From contig JAVIAB010000092.1 in assembly GCA_032433765.1 (NCBI GenBank), positions 34,262,034 to 34,326,033 on the forward strand: a stretch of 64,000 nucleotides of DNA, written 5' to 3'. This document shows, in pieces, positions 32,278 through 43,532 of this stretch. Source of the stretch: Megaustenia siamemsis. Lineage: Eukaryota > Mollusca > Gastropoda > Stylommatophora > Ariophantidae. Each line of letters starts with the position of its first letter. Position 1 is the stretch's first letter. The notes under the pieces were generated by a model. That model was not told the DNA's origin. It saw nothing but the letters and a program-made list of their open reading frames with translations, and searched no databases. The translations under genes were made by a program, and so were the position numbers.

Positions 32278-33855
32278 GGTGTCTATAACAGCGGATAAAA
32301 TACCAGGCGAACTGCTCAAATCAATATTCATAGCCTTACCAAAGAATTTGGTGTGATTGAATGTGATCATCATCGCACAATAATCATTAAGAGTCACATG
32401 ACTAAGATATTATTTAGAATCATCATGCGAAGAGTGCGAAACAAAATTAGTCCAGAAATTAGTGACGAACATATTGTTTGTTTTGTTAGAGGTAAAGGAA
32501 CGTGCAATGCCACATACATCATAATATCTTTAGTAGAAAGAGCCATAGAGATGAAAACAGATCGATATCAATGTTTCATAGATTATACCAAAGCATTTGA
32601 CAAAGTAAAGCACCAAGAAATAATCACAATTTTAGAAAGCATAAACGTAGACAGCAAAGATCTAAGAATAATACAGAACATGTACTGGCAACAAACAGCG
32701 GCCATAAGAAATGTAAACCAATTGGGAATGTTTCAACAAATATAACAGGGTGTTAGGCAAGGTTGTGTGCTGGCACCAGATATTTATAGTGAAATTATTT
32801 TAAGATTCAAAGAGCATGCCTGGGATAACAATCGGATGTTATAATATAAATAATCTAGGTTATGCTGATGATGCAGTCTTAATCGCTAAGAGTGAAATGA
32901 GTTACAAGAAATGTTAGACATTATAATGAAAGAAAGCAAAAATAAATGACTCAGCCTTAATAGCAAAAAGACTGAAGTAATGGTAACAACAAAGAAAAAG
33001 ACATCACCTCATTGCAAAATGATGACAAGTGGAACAATATTAAAACAGGTAAATGAATTTAAATATTTGGGAACTTTGTTAACCTCAGATGGCAGATGTA
33101 CATTAGAGGTGAGATGAAGAATGGCTCAGGCAAAAGCAGATTTCCAAAAAAATGAGGAAAATACTATGCAATCCATTTTTGACAATAGAAACAAGAAAAA
33201 GAGTTCTTAAATGTTATGTAGAGCCAGTCATAATATATGGATGTGAATCATGAACAACAGAACAACAGACAAGACAATCACTGGAGTCTGTAGATGGTTT
33301 TACCGAAGAATGTTGAGAGTACTATGGATAGCTAAGAAGAGTAATGAAAACGTTATGAAAGGTAAAGGTTAAGTACGAGACTTGAACCGGCGTCTTAGCA
33401 CGCGAGTTTACACCCACATGTGCTCGGTCGCCTATCCAGAAATGTTCAGAGATTTCTGTATAGTGTCGCCTCAAGCATCGAAACTCAGATGCGAAGCAAC
33501 ATTCCTCACCTTCCCAGGTAATACCCTGGTACCCATTTCTGCCAACGGCTGGGTCTTTGCCAAACGTTCTGAAAGAGGCCAAAGCAAAAAGGAGAGATAA
33601 TTTCCAATATTACGATTATATACAATCATCATTTTTTGAGCCAAGTAATGAGAAGTGAACAGCAGGAATATATTGCAACAATTGGGAAAATTATAGGACG
33701 AAGATATAGAGGGAAACTAAGTGAAAAGATGCCAGACAGCTAAAAGAATGGATTAGTAGAATGTCAACAACGGAAATGATAAATAACTGTCAAGATCGAA
33801 AGTTGTGGAGAGACATGATCACCTACACCAGCAGGCCCGGTACTAGATGATGATG
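32278..33855 (+). mobile_element. RTE-A LINE, 5'-truncated, with SINE insertion
   Basis: RTE-A copy beginning in the N-terminal part of the reverse transcriptase. It contains FRIIMRRVRNKISPEISDEH, FIDYTKAFDKVKHQE, a YADD-region variant (GYADDAVLIAKSE) and the C-terminal RKLWRDMITY text, ending in GATGATGATGATG. Stops and frameshifts occur throughout. A SINE interrupts it at 33362-33561. Confidence 0.85.
33362..33561 (-). mobile_element. tRNA-SINE, 5'-truncated, inside RTE-A
   Basis: A minus-strand copy of the SINE found complete at 57914-58242; it shares GGTACCCATTTCTGCCAACG and CATCGAAACTCAGATGCGA in reverse complement but lacks the tRNA-like head. It is flanked by a 14-bp duplication AAACGTT(A/C)TGAAAG (33348-33361 and 33562-33575), and the host LINE text is continuous without it. 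Confidence 0.85.
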
Positions 33856-34084
33856 ATGATTATTATTTGTAATTCCTACTACAGGAATTATTTTCTAAAG
33901 ATGCTCTTAACTTTATTCTATCTGATACCACCCTATTTGAGTCTGTATATTTTCACTAAACGGAGCGAATGATGGTGTTGTCATGTTCCAGCTTCGTTGA
34001 CATGTGTAGCTGGTCTTTATGTTTAATACATACTGTCTTATTCTTTTTTTTTTTTTTACGGGAAAGATTTTGGGTTCCTAAAAC

Positions 34085-34181
34085 TAAGGTGACCATATTT
34101 TTTAAACCTTAATCCGGGACGGATTAATTTGACATAAATTTTCCATCAATAAAATGAAATTTCTTCTGTCTTTTTTTAGTG

Positions 34182-34226
<45 letters not shown>

Positions 34227-34739
34227 TAATTAAAACAACCTATGGACATGTTCGGAGTGCAATGATGATGACCCGCAAATAACTCAATAACTCAATAATT
34301 AAAACACCTAACAATATAGGCTTATAAATCCTTATCAGGAGATTAAAAAAAAAAAAAAACATTAGTGATACTCACTTAAATGGAAGGTGAAGCAGAGTTG
34401 TTGTACTTTTCTGATCAGTATTTCAGTATAAAATATTTAAAACTTGGAGCGCATTTTACTGTTACTGTTTCGCTAAATGAACAGCCAGTTCAAATTTTTT
34501 AATATTTTCGACACAACAACGGAATAATGTCTATTTTTAAGTCGAAGAGACGTTTACTATATTGGCAAATTTGGTAAACGTTTGTGTCCCTAATATATTT
34601 TAACAAATTCGGGACAAAAGCTAAAAAAATCAGCCAAAATCGGGACAAATTCGGGACAGTAACAAATCCGGGACAAAGGTTGAAAAAACAGTAAAAAATC
34701 GGGACTGTCCCGGAAAAATCGGGACGTCTGGTCACCTTA
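34085..34739. mobile_element. Non-autonomous DNA transposon, GGTGACC ends
   Basis: Terminal inverted repeats TAAGGTGACCA and TGGTCACCTTA bound a 655-bp element. A perfect 7-bp duplication CTAAAAC (34078-34084 and 34740-34746) flanks it. The interior near each end carries repeated CGGGAC motifs and no transposase frame. A short I-like LINE fragment and an (AT)n run lie inside. A hAT-type mobiliser is possible from target length but not shown. Confidence 0.75.
34238..34295 (+). mobile_element. I-like LINE tail (ATAACTCA), 58 bp insertion
   Basis: Only the last 58 bases of the I-like family (CTATGGACATGTTCGGAGTG, then the ATAACTCA tail) are inserted, flanked by a perfect 11-bp duplication TAATTAAAACA (34227-34237 and 34296-34306). 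Confidence 0.85.
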
Positions 34740-34746
34740 CTAAAAC

Positions 34747-35111
34747 CTCAATAAATGTGTTATGTTTACTTTGTCGTCATCTATTGTAAAACTGTAGATG
34801 GATGTGGTCAAATTCTGTAATATTATTTAGGAATATAAGTAAATACATGATTATATTTCTAGAACATTTACAAATCGTAATCTGTGTACACTTATCAATA
34901 CTTATTAAATGACTGTATTGCGTGTCACTGCTGATTTTGTTTCAATTCGACAGTCAACTGGTATGTTGTTGCAGAATATAGTGTCACTTACAGTATTAAA
35001 CTGTGTGTATCGATTATTATGCGTTTAATCAATTGATATTTCATTATATGCTCAGCTAAAGATCACATTAAATGTTTGCAAGTTTTAAAAGACATTGTTT
35101 CTTTTCAACAG
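34747..35111 (+). other. Intron, nothing recognised
   Basis: AT-rich intron sequence leading to exon 8. Confidence 0.5.
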
Positions 35112-35144
35112 AAGTCACAACTCCACCAACTACAACACCTGAAG
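35112..35144 (+). CDS. Exon 8: Thr/Pro linker mini-exon
   Basis: A 33-base exon, phase 1 at both borders, with acceptor TTTTCAACAG and donor GAAG|GTATGT. It encodes VTTPPTTTPE, a mucin-like spacer. It has the same position relative to module copy 2 as exon 5 has to module copy 1, supporting duplication of the whole linker plus module cassette. Confidence 0.65.
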
Positions 35145-36160
35145 GTATGTACTTTTATATTCCTCTAAATTTCTGCATTGATTTAAAGGTTAATTAGATA
35201 CGTTTACACATGCTCTCTTTGTTTCTCTTTCTAAGCTTCTTTCAACTGCTATATGTTGGTCACGTAATAATTATAGGGAACTATTTATACAGAGTTTCAC
35301 AACAGGAAGCCATCTGAATATCAGAAATAGACACCCCCCTCGAGCAAGTGTTTCGCCCCTTTAGCTTCTTGAAACTCTATGGGCTCAACTGGGTCATGAT
35401 TCCCATGCGTGGACCTCCTGCATTGAACTCTAATGTTTACAATATATTCGGCATATAATAAGTACACTTATTTTGCACAACACTTCAGATCAAATTACTA
35501 TCCCTACCCGGCTGCACACCGCTGTTTTAGCCTTAACCTAGCAAATTGATGTCGTGGTGGCAGCAGTCTAAAAGTGGCTTTTATATTTCTCGACGTCCTT
35601 TATATACACTCATCTACACGCTTCATATTGTCATGGAGTAATTCGGGACGGTGGGGGCGGGTCAATAGCAGATAATATGTGATAACGGTACATTGAAAAC
35701 TCCACTCCTTTGAACTATCGATACTGCAAATGTAGGGTGTGGCTCATGCACGGTCGATGTTGTAACATTTTATCGCCTTATCGTCGAGCCTGGGATATTC
35801 AAGGAGTGAAATGTCGATGTACTGTTGACGAGTTAGTGTCAGGAGAGGTCGATGTTTAAATAGGGTTAATCGCCTAATCGTTATAAACATGTTGCAGACA
35901 GCAGCTTTCCTAATAGAGTTTAAAAACCTTTTTGTGACAAATGTCTGTGTCAGTGAATAATTTAATATCAACAATGTAAATGATTGTATTGGTAAGTGAA
36001 TGATTGTATGCTGGCATTAAAAAAATTCTTAACTCTATCAGTGACGCGAAAAAAAATTAAGACCTCAATGTGTGTAATGTTATAATATATTGCCATTGTA
36101 ATTAGTTTCATTTATTATTTTCGCTCAATCACGCCGCCCGTCCTGGGGTTAATGTCAATG

Positions 36161-36163
<3 letters not shown>
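35145..36163 (+). other. Intron, no gene recognised
   Basis: Intron sequence. A minus-strand frame at 35744-35974 has no recognisable features. Confidence 0.5.

Positions 36164-36214
<51 letters not shown>
36164..36214. repeat. (AT)n microsatellite
   Basis: AT run of about 50 bases. Confidence 0.95.
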
Positions 36215-36217
<3 letters not shown>

Positions 36218-36229
36218 CATTGGAACATT

Positions 36230-36720
36230 GTTAAGTAACATAGTAAGATTGGTGCAGCTTTACAGGTGCTCAGCCTTCTTCAACAGGTTATACAAAACTA
36301 ACATGCAGATGCAAAAATGGAGAGAGCTTTTCGGCTACTATCTTCTCTTGTAGTTTGTCATTCTGTAAAGAGATTTTGTGAGATCTCCTAACTAGAGTCT
36401 GGTCTTTGTCAGGTTGAGCAATAGTTGTAGAATTTCTGTGAACATGCAAATAATTGCAGTGGTGCGATATGGTGGTAGCAAGCAGTAAGTTGTGGGGTGT
36501 AAATTAGACTCCTGCAAAGAATAGTGACAGCTTTACAAAAAAGGAACAATACAAAACCATGACGTTTCGACCTTCATAATTAATGTCTTCTTCAGAAAAA
36601 GAGAGTTGTAGGTAATCATGTAGCACATCTCCGTGCATTTCAGCAGTCCAGATAATGGAATTTTACTGCATTCACTCCATATTTCCTGTATATGTTCATG
36701 AGTTACCTGCTGTGATGGTA
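36230..36720 (-). mobile_element. Penelope-like terminal region
   Basis: On the minus strand the segment contains a hammerhead-like core (36561-36595) followed by a TTGTAAAGCTGTCACTA block, comparable with GAAACGTCG followed by TAAAGCTGTTACCAT in the Penelope element at 19.4 kb. No protein-coding part is seen. It is interpreted as a terminal repeat remnant of a related element; outer ends are approximate. Confidence 0.4.
36561..36595 (-). ncRNA. Hammerhead-like core
   Basis: Read on the minus strand, CTGAAGA, then a GAC/GTC stem II with a 13-base loop, then GAAACGTC. This matches the CUGANGA / stem II / GAAA core exactly. Helix I pairing around it was not found, so activity is doubtful. Confidence 0.35.
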
Positions 36721-36789
36721 CTGTGTAATGATACTTGCATTAATAGGAAAGTACAGATATACAATTTATTTCCGATCTGTGATCGTAAC

Positions 36790-36945
36790 CCTATGCTATA
36801 GTCATGGGAACGCCTTCGTGTAAGACACTGCTTACTATAGCCAATTTTTTAGTTGGCTGCGTGGCAGTGTACCAAGCGTTCGGCTTCTCGTGGCAAGGCG
36901 CGGTGCCACTAAGTACGGGTTCGATCCCGCTTCGGACCATATATT
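36790..36945 (+). mobile_element. tRNA-derived SINE head
   Basis: TTGGCTGCGTGGCAGTGTAC resembles an A-box region and ACGGGTTCGATCCCGC is a clean B box. The spacing is longer than in a standard tRNA, as in class II tRNAs or diverged SINE heads. No intact cloverleaf was found, so it is not called as a tRNA gene. Confidence 0.5.
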
Positions 36946-37364
36946 GTTCTTTGTTTTTTTCTGTTGTTGTTTGTCTGTCATTATTTCCGGGTGCTGACAC
37001 ATACTTCTTCGTTCTATTATTCCCTACTTGTTACTCCATCCGGTTGTTATGTTTTGCAACTGGAAGACCAGCCCCTGTATCGATCTCGGAAGAACAAACT
37101 ATCCAGTTTCATTAGGTCAAGCAGGGACAACGGCTTAAAGCTGAGCCTGAACAAGTGCATCTCTACTCTGGGTCTTACAAAAAAGTCCCTGCTACAATGA
37201 ACTAACAAGATGAGAATAGCCGTAATTCCCACAGGTGGTGTCATGTGAAAAAGAAGATCTAGTACATGTATGAGAACACTCATGCAGAAGGGTAAACTAG
37301 AAAACATCATACAAGAAATTACAAGAATGGGTTGACAATTACTGGGACTTTGTGAAATGAGATA

Positions 37365-37656
37365 CTTTCAACATTCTTCTGAGAAATTCCATCTCTGTGG
37401 CCTCCAATCGTCTTTTCATTTGTTTGTCCACTTTTCATGATTTGCTTCCATAGGTCAGAATTGGTTCTATATAGCACCGATGAACTTTCTTTCTCATTTT
37501 TATTGACATTAGATTTGTTGCATAATATATTTTTAACTTTCTGAAATGCTATTTTGGCCTGAGCTATTCTGTTTTTTATTTCTGTGGTGCATCTCCCATC
37601 TGATGTTATTATTGTGCCCAAGTATTTGAAACGTTGCACTTGTTTCAGATTTGTAC
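37365..37656 (-). mobile_element. RTE-A' fragment nested in RTE-A
   Basis: A minus-strand RTE-A' segment (RFKYLGTIITSDGRCTTEI, then AQAKIAFQKVKNILC) lies between the GLCEMR and TGSGEMYSDK parts of the RTE-A endonuclease. A clear target-site duplication was not found, so it may be an inversion or recombination product. Confidence 0.65.
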
Positions 37657-37821
37657 ACCGGATCAGGGGAGATGTATTCTGATAAACATAAAATAATCTA
37701 TTCTGGAGGTACTGAACACCAACGAGGAGTAGGTATCATCTTGTATGCAGGAAGAGCAAGAACAGTGAAAGGCTTTTACCCAATATCTGACAGAGTTCTT
37801 TTAGTGAAATTGAATGGAAAG

Positions 37822-38339
37822 TCAGTTTGGACAGTTATCGCCACTATTGTCCAATAAGGGAATAACTCTTGAGGCAAAACGAGCACTATACAGTACAACC
37901 TTCATCCCAACGTTGTGCTACCAATGCCAGACCTGGACCCTAGATGCAAGAACAATAAGAAAAAAAACCACTACAGAGATGAAATGTGTTAGGCGAATGA
38001 CAGGAAACAGTCTGAGAGATAAGATCAGAAATGAATATCTGAGAAAAAAGCTAGGAATAGCCCCCGCCATAGAATATATAAGGAAACAACAGATACAATG
38101 GTTTGGCCACATGACAAGGCAGAAAGAACAAAACACAACACAACGAGCCTTCAACAAACGTTGTGAGAACTCCAGACCCAAGGGTCGACCACGAAAAAGA
38201 TCGGTCGATGGAATATTAGAAGCACTAGGAGACATAACAACAGTAGAGGTGAACAGAAGAGCAAAATACCGCAAATTATATCCCCCATCGACGCTGAAAG
38301 GCAGATGAGGAAGAAAGTAGAGAAGAAGAAAAAGAAGAG
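37822..38339 (+). mobile_element. RTE-C fragment nested in RTE-A
   Basis: A 518-bp RTE-C 3' end with a nearly open frame (LSPLLSNKGITLEAKRA, CYQCQTWTLDARTIRK, IQWFGHMTRQ, PKGRPRKRSVDGILEALG). It is flanked by a 10-bp duplication GAATGGAAAG (37812-37821 and 38340-38349). The endonuclease text on either side joins across it. Confidence 0.85.
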
Positions 38340-38451
38340 GAATGGAAAGCCAATAGACATAAATCTTATACAAGTTTATGCACCAACAGCAGACAGTCTA
38401 GAGGAAACAATTGATAAATTTTACAACGAGTTAAATGAGGCACTTCATAAA

Positions 38452-39138
38452 TATAAACGATGAGAAAGATGTAGTCATCTATACAGACGGATCTGTAATA
38501 CTACACCAAAGAAGTGCATGGGCATTTACAGCACGCTCGGCAGGCAGAATAGTCAAGGAAGACATTGGTACATACGTCATGACCTCGAGTAGCATGACAA
38601 TGGAGGCGATGGCAGTGACCAAGGCATTCAAATGGTTAGAGTCACAAGACTACATCCACGCATGTATACTGAGTGATTCGATGAGCTTGATTGAAAAAGT
38701 GGAGGCGGGCTCTGTACGCATGCTGTAGAGTCGTTGCAGAAATCCAAAATACATAGGGTCACCTTCGTCTATGTCCCTGGACATGCGGGAGTACGGGGAA
38801 TGAGAGAGCTGACAGCTTGGCTAGCTGCGCTGTCGTTGACGACGCGCAACCAATGGATCGGGCGGACATCATCAATGCCCTACGAGATGTGGGAAGAGCA
38901 TAGGATTTCGACAAACACAGTTCCACGTCACTTCTTCGGATGATGGAAATGGGAGTTAAGATGGGCACAGCCAGAAATGAGAAACATAGTGGTCGTGTAA
39001 GAAGACTTATCAACCAACACAGAACTGGAGTCGTCAGTCGCTGGATACAGAGGGAATTGCTGAGGACGGAATCTGAGCACCTATGGACATGTTCGGAGTG
39101 CAATGATGATGACCCGCAAATAACTGAATAACTCAATA
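38452..39138 (+). mobile_element. I-like LINE 3' end nested in RTE-A
   Basis: A 687-bp copy of the ATAACTCA-tailed I-like family. It begins DVVIYTDGSV, the first RNase H motif, continues MEAMAVTKAFKWLES, ILSDSMSLI and FVYVPGHAGVRGM, and ends CSECNDDDPQITE before the tail. A 10-bp duplication ACTTCATAAA (38442-38451 and 39139-39148) flanks it. Confidence 0.85.
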
Positions 39139-41550
39139 ACTTCATAAAGCAATCTACATGAAAACACCATAGTTCTAGGGGATTTTATCGCAAAAGTAGG
39201 AAAGGAAAGAGTTGAGGAACTATTTGGTCATTATGGTTTAGGCGAGATGAATGAAAGAGGTGAGAAACTTATTGCCTGGGCAAGAACACACAACATGATG
39301 ATAGGAAACACCTGGTTTAAGCAACATCCAAAACGTCTGTGGACATGAAAAAGCCCATGGGACAACGCACATAATCAAATTTATTATATAATGATAAGCA
39401 ATAGATTTAGATTAGAAACAGTCTGGTGTGTGTGAAAACTAGACCAATGGCAGATTGCAATAGTGATCATGTACCAGTTGTGGGAAAGCTTCGAGTAAAA
39501 TTAAAAACAACAAAACGAGTTTCAGTTAACATCAAGTTAGATTTAGATTTACTTAAATCAGACAAGAAGCTGCAAGACAAATATAAAATCACAATTCAGA
39601 AACGGTACAATGCAATAGATAAGATACAAAGCATTGATGATCAGTGGGAAATGCTAAAAGAATCAATGCAACAAACATCAAAAGAGTTCATATCACCAGT
39701 GAGGACAATTTCAAGAAAGAAATGGATGACATATGACATTTTGCAGCTAATGGATACAAGAAGAAGAAATACAGAAAATAAAGATGAGTATAAGAGATTA
39801 AATAAAGAAATTGTAGTAAAATGCAATGAAGCAAAAGAAGCATGGCTAAAAGAGAGATGCAAAGAGATTTAAATGCAACAAAAAGGAGATGCTAAAGCTT
39901 ATGCAAACAAATTGACGAATTAACAGGAAGAAGAACGCAATCAAAAACAGGATGTCTAAGATCAAAGGAAGGAGAACTGTTGATTGATCAAGAAAACATA
40001 AGGGAACGATGGACAGAATACATCAAAGATCTTTATAATGATGAACGAAAGTAAATATTAAGAATAATGGAGAAGGACCAGAAATACTCAGAGAAGAAGT
40101 GGATGACGCCTTGCGCAATATGAAAGCAGAAAAAGCTCCTGGACCAGATAATATGACTAAAGAAGAGATTGAAGCCATGGGTTATTTTGGAATAGAAATA
40201 ATAACAAAAATATGGAATGATATCTACAACAGCGGATATGTACCAGACGACATGCTCAAATCATTATTCATAGCTCTACCCCAAAAAAAATTGGGTGCGA
40301 TTGAAAGCGATGATCATCGTACAATAAGACTTATGAGTCATATGAAGATATTACTAAGAATCATCATGCGAAGAGTGCGAAACAAAATCAGTCCAGAAAT
40401 TAGCGATGAATAGTGTGGTTTTGTTAGAGATAAAGGAACAAGCAATGTCATTTATATCATAAGATCCATAGTAGAAAGAGCCATAGAGGTGAAAACAAAT
40501 CTATACCTATGTTTCATAGATTACACCAAGGCATTTGACAAAGTAGAGCACCAAGAAATAATCAACATTTTAGAAAGCATAAACATAGACAGCAAAGATC
40601 TAAGAATAATAAAGAACATCTACTAGCAACAAACAGCGGCCATAAGAACTGAAAACCAATTGGAAATGTTTCAACAAATAAAACAGGGTGTTAGACAAGA
40701 TTGTGTGCTGTCACCAGATTTGTTTAATATTTATAGTGAGATTATTTTAAGATCCATAAGGGACAAGCCTGGAATAACAATTGGATTTCATAATATAAAT
40801 AACTTAAGGTATGCTGATGATACAGTCTTAATCGCTAAGAGTGAAAATGAGTTACAAGAAATGTTGGACATTATAGTGAAAGAAAGCAAAAAAAAAGGAC
40901 TCAGTCTTAATAGCAAAAAGACAGAGGTAATGGTAACAACAAATAAAAAGACATCATCTTTGTGCAAAATAAAGAAAAGTGGAACAATATTAAAACAGGT
41001 AAATGAATTTAAATATTTGAGAACTTTGTTAACCTCAGACGGAAGGTGTACAAAAGAGGTGAGATGCAGAATGGCTCAGGTAAAAGCAGCTTTCCAAAAA
41101 TGAGGAAGATACTATGCAATCCATTTTTGACAATAGAAACAAGAAAAAGATTTTTTAAATGTTATGTTGAGCCAGTCTTAATATATGGATGCGAATCACG
41201 GACAATAGGACAACAGACAAGAAAATAACTGGAGTCTGTAGAAATGTGGTTTTACAGAAGAATGTTGAGAGTACCGTGGACAGCTAAGAAGAGTAATGAA
41301 AATGTTCTGAGAGAGGTCAAAGCAAAAAGAGAGCTAATTTCCAATATTAGGAAGAAATAATCATAATTGTTTGACCATGTAATGAGAAGAGAACAACTGG
41401 AATATATTGTAAAAACTGGAACATTTGAGGGACGAAGAGAAAGAGGAACGAAAGAGAAAACATAACAGACAGCTTAAAAGAATGGATTGGTAGAATGTCA
41501 ACAACAGAAATGATAAATAGCTGCCGAGATATAGAAAAGAGAAGATAAAG

Positions 41551-41821
41551 AAAACCAGAAGATGAAAAATATACAACAGTTTCAACCTCAGGGGCAACTA
41601 GATAATCTAGTCAATAATATACTTCATGTCAACATCTTTAATGATGATGCATTATAGGACAGCATTCTGTATTTTTTATCATGCATACTTGCTGCTTTCT
41701 CTCTAGCTTGCTCTGAACAGGCGTCATTCATATAATACTCCTATTTTTTCATATCTTTTAACAATTCATGTTTTATATATGTTTCATGTTTTATATATTT
41801 TAACATTTCTTTATACTTCAG
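41551..41821 (+). other. Intron before exon 9
   Basis: AT-rich intron sequence between the RTE-A stack and exon 9. Confidence 0.5.
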
Positions 41822-42074
41822 AGTGTACACACACGCTTGAAAATATTACAAAAGTTGGATCTAATGTTGATGTGAAGTACAGCAAGGGTTCTGTCGGCGA
41901 CATATTTAGTACAGACGGATTGAAACCAAGTCCGGGACAAGTAGCAGACACTGTTTTAAGTGTGAAGAGTTCAGTAATACCTATACTCAATGAGGGTAAT
42001 TGAGAGTTGACGCTCAACTGCCACAGTCGGTAGTGACTATAACTATACAAACACCTACTGGCAACGTCACAGAA
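41822..42074 (+). CDS. Exon 9: module first half, copy 2, frameshifted
   Basis: Paralogue of exon 6, with acceptor TTATACTTCAG and donor GAA|GTAAGT. It reads CTHTLENITKVGSNVDVKY and GDIFSTDGLKPSPGQ, then the frame breaks near 41999 at GGTAATTGA; the rest continues in another frame as RVDAQLPQSVVTITIQTP then TGNVTE. Length is 253 bases against 251 in exon 6, whereas phase 1 to phase 0 requires 2 modulo 3, so the net change breaks the frame. The entry is either a decaying exon, an assembly error, or an exon skipped in the mature transcript. Confidence 0.65.
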
Positions 42075-43100
42075 GTAAGTTACTATTTTTAATTATTTAA
42101 AAATGTAGCATATAATACAATTGGATACATTAATAGCTATTTGTCTCCAGTTGTTCATGTGATGCGATCAAATGTATTGCCTGATATTTACTTTTCATGC
42201 ACAGTTTCTTGCTTACATTATTGTGAGCTGCATTTCTTTCTTGTCTCCGACTTGCTTTACTTAAAACCATTTTGACTTTCCTGTTCATTTTCTTCAGAGT
42301 TACTATCTTATCTCACTTGAAAACAAGTATTATTCACTCATACTCTCTCTCCTTTTTTCCTCTCTCTGTGTGTGTTTGATGCATTTGAGAGTCATCGTAT
42401 CCCTTACCTGCAATTGGAAGCTTCATTTCTGATATGCTTTAACCTATTTCACAGATGTTTTAAATCTATCTATTAAACACAAGATCCTCGTACTAAACTC
42501 ATGATTTCTTGTTTATATTGAGCTTCACCTTATGGAGTAGGTGTGATATCTACCTTTTTAGCATGTATTAAAAAAAAAACGTACACACACAAAGACAAAA
42601 ATATAATAAAGTCGCTGAAATGTGGATGGTTTAAGGATGAGAAAAAGTGGGTGAACAGAGAAGAAAACAATTTATTAAGTCTTGAAGCAGCTTTAAGTGA
42701 AGATAGAAATATTTAACACAAATCGAACAAGACAACTAATTTTTGAACTCATAATAGTAAACCTTACTGAAAGTCAAAATGGAGAGGAAAACACAAGGTT
42801 AACGAGTTAGAGACATACAAAGAAACCGTGGAGTGAAACGAATAAATTCCTATAGCCTGTGGCGTAATGCAAGTACGGGACCTACCTGCCTTTCTAGTCT
42901 AGACCATCCAATTCCCATTACCATCAGTATTCGTTATTTACCGACTGTCATGAATTTGCAGTGTCAATTATTTTGTCGCCTACATGTGTAACTTATTAAC
43001 TTATTGTTTTCAATCATGTGATAGACTAATAACATCTTTCAGTTCACATTACTGAATTTTTCAAGAAATTATGTAGATTGATTTGAATATTTTTTTTCAG
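42075..43100 (+). other. Intron, nothing recognised
   Basis: AT-rich intron between exons 9 and 10. Confidence 0.5.
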
Positions 43101-43226
43101 GAATACAGGCCAGACAATCCTACTTCTGTGTATACCCTTAAATATAAAGGAGAATTCCAACAAATTAAAATGTCATCACCAGCTATTATTTCGCAACTTG
43201 AATTGATGTCTGCTATGGGCCTAAAA
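43101..43226 (+). CDS. Exon 10: module second half, copy 2
   Basis: Paralogue of exon 7, with acceptor TTTTTTTCAG and a consensus donor AAAA|GTAAGA. It encodes EYRPDNPTSVYTLKYKGEF then QQIKMSSPAIISQLELMSAM, aligning with the YKEQYHGEFEKI and LQLEAC parts of exon 7. It is 126 bases, one shorter than exon 7, so its donor is phase 0 while exon 11 needs phase 1. The cysteine of exon 7 is absent. If not spliced, the frame runs to a stop at 43286. Confidence 0.6.
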
Positions 43227-43520
43227 GTAAGAAGATATGAACAAAATATTGAGTTGGATGTTAAATTCTTGAATGAAATTATGTAATTTATTTCGTTTTT
43301 AATTGGTACAATTTGTCATAATGAATCTAGAAAGTTTTTTTTGGTACAAATACCTGTATCACAGGTACAATTATTAATTAATACTTATTAATTAATACTT
43401 ATTAATTATTATATCACAGTTTTTATAATTGAAACTAGAACTAAATACTGATGGCCGCTGCGCAACATATGTCGCCCACAATATTAATCTAGAAATTCGC
43501 GTAGACAATTTTCAACTCTT
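43227..43520 (+). other. Intron, short TATTAATTAA repeats
   Basis: Intron sequence with a short imperfect repeat of ATTAATTAATACTT near 43370-43410. Confidence 0.5.
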
Positions 43521-43532
43521 TAGTCAGGGCGT

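Larger units (their letters stand above)
37110..41550 (+). mobile_element. RTE-A LINE, near full length, three insertions
   Basis: The most complete RTE-A copy. It has the endonuclease (LMQKGKLENIIQE, GLCEMR, GGTEHQRGVGIIL, PIDINLIQVYAPTADS, and a HNQIYYIM-type box), a connecting region (RRRNTENKDEYKRLNKE), the reverse transcriptase ([53 protein letters not shown]) and the C-terminal MWFYRRMLRVPW text. Three elements are nested in the endonuclease part. Without them it is about 2.9 kb, near the usual RTE size. Multiple stops and frameshifts make it inactive. Confidence 0.85.

Noticed and set aside
36840..36935. Functional tRNA gene
   Set aside because: A and B boxes are present but no cloverleaf forms; more likely a SINE head.
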